Positions 15,356 to 18,896 of a stretch of 18,896 nucleotides of DNA are shown one piece after another. The notes under the pieces are model-generated. The model had not been told where the DNA came from, did not search any database, and was given only the letters and a program-made list of their open reading frames with translations. Location: positions 1 to 18,896 of the forward strand of contig DFXC01000078.1 in NCBI GenBank assembly GCA_002383105.1. Direction: 5' to 3'. How positions within the stretch are numbered: the first letter of the stretch is position 1; every line of letters starts with the position of its first letter. The position numbers and the translations under genes are program-made. The DNA is from Hyphomicrobiaceae bacterium UBA4118 (lineage in GTDB: Bacteria; Pseudomonadota; Alphaproteobacteria; Rhizobiales; Methyloligellaceae).

Positions 15356-16455
15356 GTTTGCGTTGCGGGTGACGCTGCGTGGCTCGCAAGCCAAAAATGA
15401 TAAACGGCGACGGCGAAGACGGCGATAGCGCCGGCCTGATGGGCGAGGCCAAGCTCGATGGGCACGGCGAGAAGCAGCGTCCAGACGCCGAGCGTCGCCT
15501 GGAGCACGGCAAGCAGAGCGAGCGTCAATGCGCTCCCGATCAGCGCAGACGGCGAGCCTCTAAGCGTGAGCCATAGGAGCTGGGCGAGCGTCGCCAAGAT
15601 GACCGTATAGCCGAGCATGCGGTGATCGAACTGCACAGTCAGAGGGTTCTCGAACAGGTTGAGATACCAGGGCGAGGCTTCGCCGAGCCCGCTCGGCACA
15701 AACGCGCCGTTGATCAGCGGCCAGGTGTTGTAGCCGAACCCCGCGTCGAGGCCTGCCACCAGCGCGCCTGCCAGCAGCTGAAGGAATATGAGGGCGAGCA
15801 CGCCGGCCGCGACCCACACGCCCGCGCGCCCGCGCGCCGATGTGCGTCCAGCCGGCATATCGGCGCCGAGGCCGAACAGGAGCCAAAGCGTGTAGCCGAG
15901 GATCGAAAGGGCAATGCCGAAATGGGCGGCAAGCCGGTACTGGCTGACATCGGTGCGGTCGACGAGACCGCTCTTCACCATATACCAACCGACGGCGCCC
16001 TGGAGCCCGCCCAGAACGAAGAGGCCGATCAGCCGCGGCAGAAGCGTGCGCGGGATATAGCCGAGAAGCCAGAAGCCGATGAATGGCACGAAAAAAGCGA
16101 TGCCGATCAGCCGGCCGAGAAAGCGATGCGCCCATTCCCACCAATAGATGGTCTTGAACTGATCGAGGCTCATGCCCCGCTTGAGCTCGGTATATTCGGG
16201 GATCTTCTGATACGCCTCGAAGGCCTTTTGCCAATCGGCCTCGGAGAGCGGCGGCACGGCGCCCATGATGGGCTGCCACTCGGTGATGGAGAGGCCCGAA
16301 TCGGTGAGCCGCGTGGCGCCGCCGACAAGGACCATGGCGACGATGAGCAGCGCGAGGACGCCAAGCCAGAGCCGTAGCGCGCGGGCGTGCTTGGCGGGCA
16401 TGGGGGCGGCGTCGGTTCGGGTGGCGGCAACGCCTTGGGCAGCGGTCGAGGACAT
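15334..16455 (-). CDS. ctaA: heme A synthase
   Basis: CtaA oxidises the C8 methyl of heme O to a formyl group, giving heme A for aa3-type cytochrome oxidase. The 373-residue inner-membrane protein has about eight hydrophobic helices, beginning at residues 29-46 (LWLGVLALLIVAMVLVGG), directly followed by TRLTDSGLSITEW. The four histidines expected to bind hemes are in place: His110 (WEWAHRFLGR), His178 (RLAAHFG), His278 (FDHRMLGY) and His339 (LAHQAG). It resembles the alphaproteobacterial/mitochondrial COX15 type rather than the shorter Bacillus type. It is divergent from the DUF2842 gene (75 bases between starts), and its 3' end runs antisense into metY. Confidence 0.95.
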   Translation of the reverse strand: MSSTAAQGVAATRTDAAPMPAKHARALRLWLGVLALLIVAMVLVGGATRLTDSGLSITEWQPIMGAVPPLSEADWQKAFEAYQKIPEYTELKRGMSLDQFKTIYWWEWAHRFLGRLIGIAFFVPFIGFWLLGYIPRTLLPRLIGLFVLGGLQGAVGWYMVKSGLVDRTDVSQYRLAAHFGIALSILGYTLWLLFGLGADMPAGRTSARGRAGVWVAAGVLALIFLQLLAGALVAGLDAGFGYNTWPLINGAFVPSGLGEASPWYLNLFENPLTVQFDHRMLGYTVILATLAQLLWLTLRGSPSALIGSALTLALLAVLQATLGVWTLLLAVPIELGLAHQAGAIAVFAVAVYHFWLASHAASPATQTHAAASA

Positions 16456-16530
16456 GGGGTCTGATAGCGGGCCTAGCGTCTGAACTCAATCTTGCCCGCC
16501 CTGCCCCATTGCCGCAGATGCTAAAGTCCA

Positions 16531-16740
16531 ATGATGCAGCCAAGGATACGCAAGCTCACCGGCACTGTCGTGCTGCTAGTCTTTCTCATGGTCTATGTCG
16601 GGGCGGTCGCCGCGGTCGCCGCTGGCCGCATCACGATTGCCGCGCCTTGGGCGCAGCTCACCTTCTTCGTCCTGGCGGGTCTGCTGTGGGTCATCCCCGC
16701 AGGCCTGCTCATAGGCTGGATGCAGCGGCCAGACCGGTAG
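16531..16740 (+). CDS. DUF2842 small membrane protein
   Basis: A 69-residue protein with two predicted membrane helices (about 9-31 and 42-62) separated by a short polar turn, ending WMQRPDR. The sequence (RKLTGTVVLLVFLMVYV..., LAGLLWVIPAGLLIGWMQRP) matches the alphaproteobacterial DUF2842 family as I remember it, which is often next to ctaA. No function is known; the position suggests, but does not prove, a link to heme A or cytochrome oxidase. A second ATG directly follows the first. It stops 12 bases before the end of the convergent deacetylase gene. Confidence 0.8.
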   Translation: MMQPRIRKLTGTVVLLVFLMVYVGAVAAVAAGRITIAAPWAQLTFFVLAGLLWVIPAGLLIGWMQRPDR

Positions 16741-16752
16741 CGTGTTTGAGCC

Positions 16753-17841
16753 TCAAGCGGCGTTGACCTGCTGGAAGCGGTTCCACAGGGCAAAGGGTGC
16801 GCCTGACAGGCAGAGCGCCGTATAGGTGAGCGACTGATACTCCCCATTGAGTGACACCCGCGGCAGAGCCATCAGGTGGCGTCTGTGGGCGGGGAACAGC
16901 ATGCCTTTCCGCGTCGTCACTGCCGTCTGGAAGCCCACCTGGCGGGCAAGGGCAAAGTCGCGCCGTCCGGCGCTTCCCGGGTCGCCATAGGGATAGCTGA
17001 AATGGATGGGGCGAACTCCCAGCTCCCGCTCGATGCGGTCGGCGCTGCCGCCCATCTCCTCGCAGGCTCGCGATACGTAGAGCTTGGAAACGGCGAAATG
17101 GCCTTTGGTGTGGGCACCGACGGTGACGAGCGGATCGGCGGCCATGGTCCTGATCTCGTCCCAATCCATCACGAGCCTGGAGCAGTCCGCCGCCATGTCC
17201 ACCTCATAGCGGTCGGCGAGCACGCGCACCACTTCGCGCTGGGTCGCCTCGTCGATGAGGCGCAGCCACCAATAGATCTCCGCGAAGGCGCGGGTCTTCT
17301 CCGGCACGGTTCCCGCCGGCAGCCGCCACAGCTCGCCGTTCCGGCAAAGCTCGATCTCGTGCGCACGGGCGACGATCTCCTCCAGAGCGAGCCACCAGAG
17401 CTCCCCGTTCCCGTCGGGATAGTCGGTGGGCACATAAAGCGTTAGCGGCATCGAGCGCCGCTTGAACATGGGATAGGCGTATTTGAGATTGTCGCGATAG
17501 CCGTCGTCGAAGGTGAAGCAGGCAAAGCGTCGGTCGTCGCCCTCCTGGAGCCTCAGCACGGCCTCATCGAGGGAGACCACGTCGAGCCCTGCCTCCTGCA
17601 CCTGATCGAGCACAGCATCGAGGAATTCCGGGGTGACCTCGAGGATGCGATTGGGCGCGAAAGCCTTGGGCTCGTCAGGCTCTGGCCGCACATGGTGCAG
17701 GGTGAAGATCACGCCCACGCCTTGCGTATAGGGGGCAAGCAGGCGATGGGCGCCGGTATGATAGAGCCCCGACATCGCTGCCTTCATCACCGCGGTTTTC
17801 ACCTTAGCCAGGGCTGCTCTCCTTTTCGCGCCATCAACCAT
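16753..17841 (-). CDS. polysaccharide deacetylase family protein (CE4/NodB fold)
   Basis: The 362-residue protein carries the NodB-type signature: TFDDGYRDN (110-118, catalytic Asp112 and metal Asp113) and the metal-binding HxxxH in HTKGH (His244, His248), followed by FSYPYGDPGS (281-290) and LPRVSLNG near 326. Such enzymes remove N- or O-acetyl groups from polysaccharides. The insert of about 120 residues between the first two motifs is longer than in compact NodB domains and includes GELWWLALEEIV, seen in deacetylases of exopolysaccharide clusters. No signal peptide is evident, so it may act on cytoplasmic or membrane-bound precursors. The divergent neighbour is a CelD-type acyltransferase, which favours a role in surface polysaccharide. 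Confidence 0.85.
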   Translation of the reverse strand: MVDGAKRRAALAKVKTAVMKAAMSGLYHTGAHRLLAPYTQGVGVIFTLHHVRPEPDEPKAFAPNRILEVTPEFLDAVLDQVQEAGLDVVSLDEAVLRLQEGDDRRFACFTFDDGYRDNLKYAYPMFKRRSMPLTLYVPTDYPDGNGELWWLALEEIVARAHEIELCRNGELWRLPAGTVPEKTRAFAEIYWWLRLIDEATQREVVRVLADRYEVDMAADCSRLVMDWDEIRTMAADPLVTVGAHTKGHFAVSKLYVSRACEEMGGSADRIERELGVRPIHFSYPYGDPGSAGRRDFALARQVGFQTAVTTRKGMLFPAHRRHLMALPRVSLNGEYQSLTYTALCLSGAPFALWNRFQQVNAA

Positions 17842-17909
17842 TAACCTAGCTCTGCCATGGTCCTGAGCCAGGCTCGGAGTATGAGGGGGTTGTTCCTTGC
17901 AAAACGATT

Positions 17910-17931
17910 GCCGGCCCGGGTGGGGCCCGGC
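17910..17931. other. GC-rich hairpin in the deacetylase/acyltransferase divergent region
   Basis: GCCGG-CCC (17910-17917) pairs with GGG-C-CCGGC (17923-17931) as an 8-bp stem with one bulged C and a 5-base loop. It sits in the 122-base gap between the two divergent genes, about 30 bases before the acyltransferase ATG, and has no T-run. In a GC-rich genome this may be chance. The rest of the gap shows no clear promoter. Confidence 0.25.
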
Positions 17932-17963
17932 AGCGGCAAGGAGCGGCGGGATGGTATCTGCGT

Positions 17964-18896
17964 ATGACCTCGACTGCCCTTTTCCGCACCCAAGCGGAGA
18001 TCGCCAGACGCCGCTTCGAGCGGAGCGGCCCGATCTCCGTCGATATGAGCTTCGGCACGATCTCGCTCCGCCTCACCGGGGCTCTGCCGAGCCTCGAGGC
18101 TCTGTGGGAGGAGCTGCAAGCGGCCGCGCCCTGCAGCTCGGCTCAGACCTATGACTGGGCGAAAGCCTCGGCACGCCACCTGCTCGGGCCGGAGGGGCGT
18201 GAGCCCGTGATCGCCGTCGCTTGCGCGGATGACGGACGTCCCCTCTTCCTGTGGCCGTTCGAGATGGCGCCGGCTGGAATGAAGGTGCTCAGCTGGCTCG
18301 GCCAGGACCACGCCAATTACAACATGGGATTGTTCGCGCCAGAGGCGGCGCCGAAGTTCACCGCAAATGACCTCTCCCGCTTGCTGGCTGAGGTCGCGCG
18401 CGAAACGGGAGCCGTGGCGGCGATCCTAAGAGCGCAACCCTTCAGTTGGGACGGAATGGCAAATCCCTTCGCCGAGCTTCCGCGCCGGCCCACGCCAAGC
18501 AGCGGCTACGCGGTCACCCTCGGCGACTTTGCCGCCCTCTATGAGAAGCGGCTCAGCAAACGCTCCCGCCACGCGCTCGAGCGTAATGCACGCAAGCTCG
18601 CCGAGGCCGGCCCGCTCGAATTTGGCTGGGCGGAGACGCGCGACCAAAAGCTCACGCTGCTCGACACGCTCTTTGCCCAGAAGTCCCGCCAATTCGCCGC
18701 CATGGGCGTCAAGGACATCTTCGACGCCCACGCCCGCGCCTTCTACCGCGAGGTCGCGCTGCTCGAAGGGGACAATCCAAGCCGGGTCAGGCTCGGCTAT
18801 CTGAAGCTCGGCGACACGGTGCTGGCAACCTTCAGCGGGACCATCTGCCACAAGCGTCTGAGCGCCGTGCTCTCCTCGCTCGCCGAAGGCGAGACG
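17964..18896 (+). CDS. CelD/BcsL-type GNAT acyltransferase (3' end outside window)
   Basis: From ATG 17964 the frame is open for 311 codons to the window edge with no stop. The order of segments fits the CelD/BcsL family (tandem GNAT-like acyltransferase domains, often in cellulose or exopolysaccharide clusters): an N-terminal part with ALWEELQAAAPCSSAQTYDW (residues 45-64), LFLWPFE, LGQDHANYNMGLF, then FAALYEKRLSKRSRHALERN and KLAEAGPLEFGWAET, leading to LFAQKSRQFAAMGVKDIFD and the domain end near LGYLKLGDTVLATFSGTICHKR. A preceding GCGGGATGG is a weak ribosome site. The acyl donor and acceptor cannot be told. It is divergent from the deacetylase, suggesting a polysaccharide-modification locus continuing to the right. 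Confidence 0.8.
   Translation, partial: MTSTALFRTQAEIARRRFERSGPISVDMSFGTISLRLTGALPSLEALWEELQAAAPCSSAQTYDWAKASARHLLGPEGREPVIAVACADDGRPLFLWPFEMAPAGMKVLSWLGQDHANYNMGLFAPEAAPKFTANDLSRLLAEVARETGAVAAILRAQPFSWDGMANPFAELPRRPTPSSGYAVTLGDFAALYEKRLSKRSRHALERNARKLAEAGPLEFGWAETRDQKLTLLDTLFAQKSRQFAAMGVKDIFDAHARAFYREVALLEGDNPSRVRLGYLKLGDTVLATFSGTICHKRLSAVLSSLAEGET

Overview
The window looks like chromosomal DNA of a high-GC alphaproteobacterium, most likely of the order Hyphomicrobiales (Rhizobiales). The support is the gene content and order: an alaC-like aminotransferase, hom, glpX and recJ in series; rplM-rpsI followed by argC; ctaA back to back with a DUF2842 protein; and a class I PHA synthase. Almost all of the sequence is ordinary core metabolism and is densely coded. 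No insertion sequence, integrase, CRISPR array or toxin-antitoxin pair was seen.

Layout. 1-148: the start of an unidentified minus-strand reading frame leaving the window, and tRNA-Glu(UUC). 206-5724: a minus-strand run of aminotransferase, homoserine dehydrogenase, class II fructose bisphosphatase and RecJ, probably co-transcribed. 5830-6272: a small lipoprotein gene and the phaC promoter region, which holds a perfect palindrome. 6273-8105: phaC (polyhydroxyalkanoate synthase). 8142-10267: a broken autotransporter gene that has lost its secretion signal and carries a -1 frameshift at the start of its beta-barrel. 10276-12418: argC, rpsI and rplM on the minus strand. 12419-12611: a divergent promoter region with a long inverted repeat. 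12612-15355: an ECHDC3-like enoyl-CoA hydratase family protein, a CoA-binding protein and an O-acetylhomoserine sulfhydrylase on the plus strand. 15334-16740: ctaA (heme A synthase) and the DUF2842 membrane protein, divergent. 16753-18896: a polysaccharide deacetylase family protein and a divergent CelD/BcsL-type acyltransferase that runs off the window.

How the genes fit together. Hom supplies homoserine, and the MetY-type enzyme further along turns O-acetylhomoserine into homocysteine, so the window holds two steps of methionine supply, though in separate transcription units. GlpX serves gluconeogenesis or the Calvin cycle. PhaC stores surplus acetyl units as polyester. CtaA serves aerobic cytochrome oxidase.

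The most unusual place is the phaC/autotransporter junction. The passenger repeat can be read in the same frame as phaC right up to the phaC stop codon, so a single TAA separates a PHA synthase from a headless surface protein. This looks like the scar of a deletion or rearrangement. I found no convincing new multi-gene system; the other points of interest are regulatory palindromes and sequence oddities within known families.
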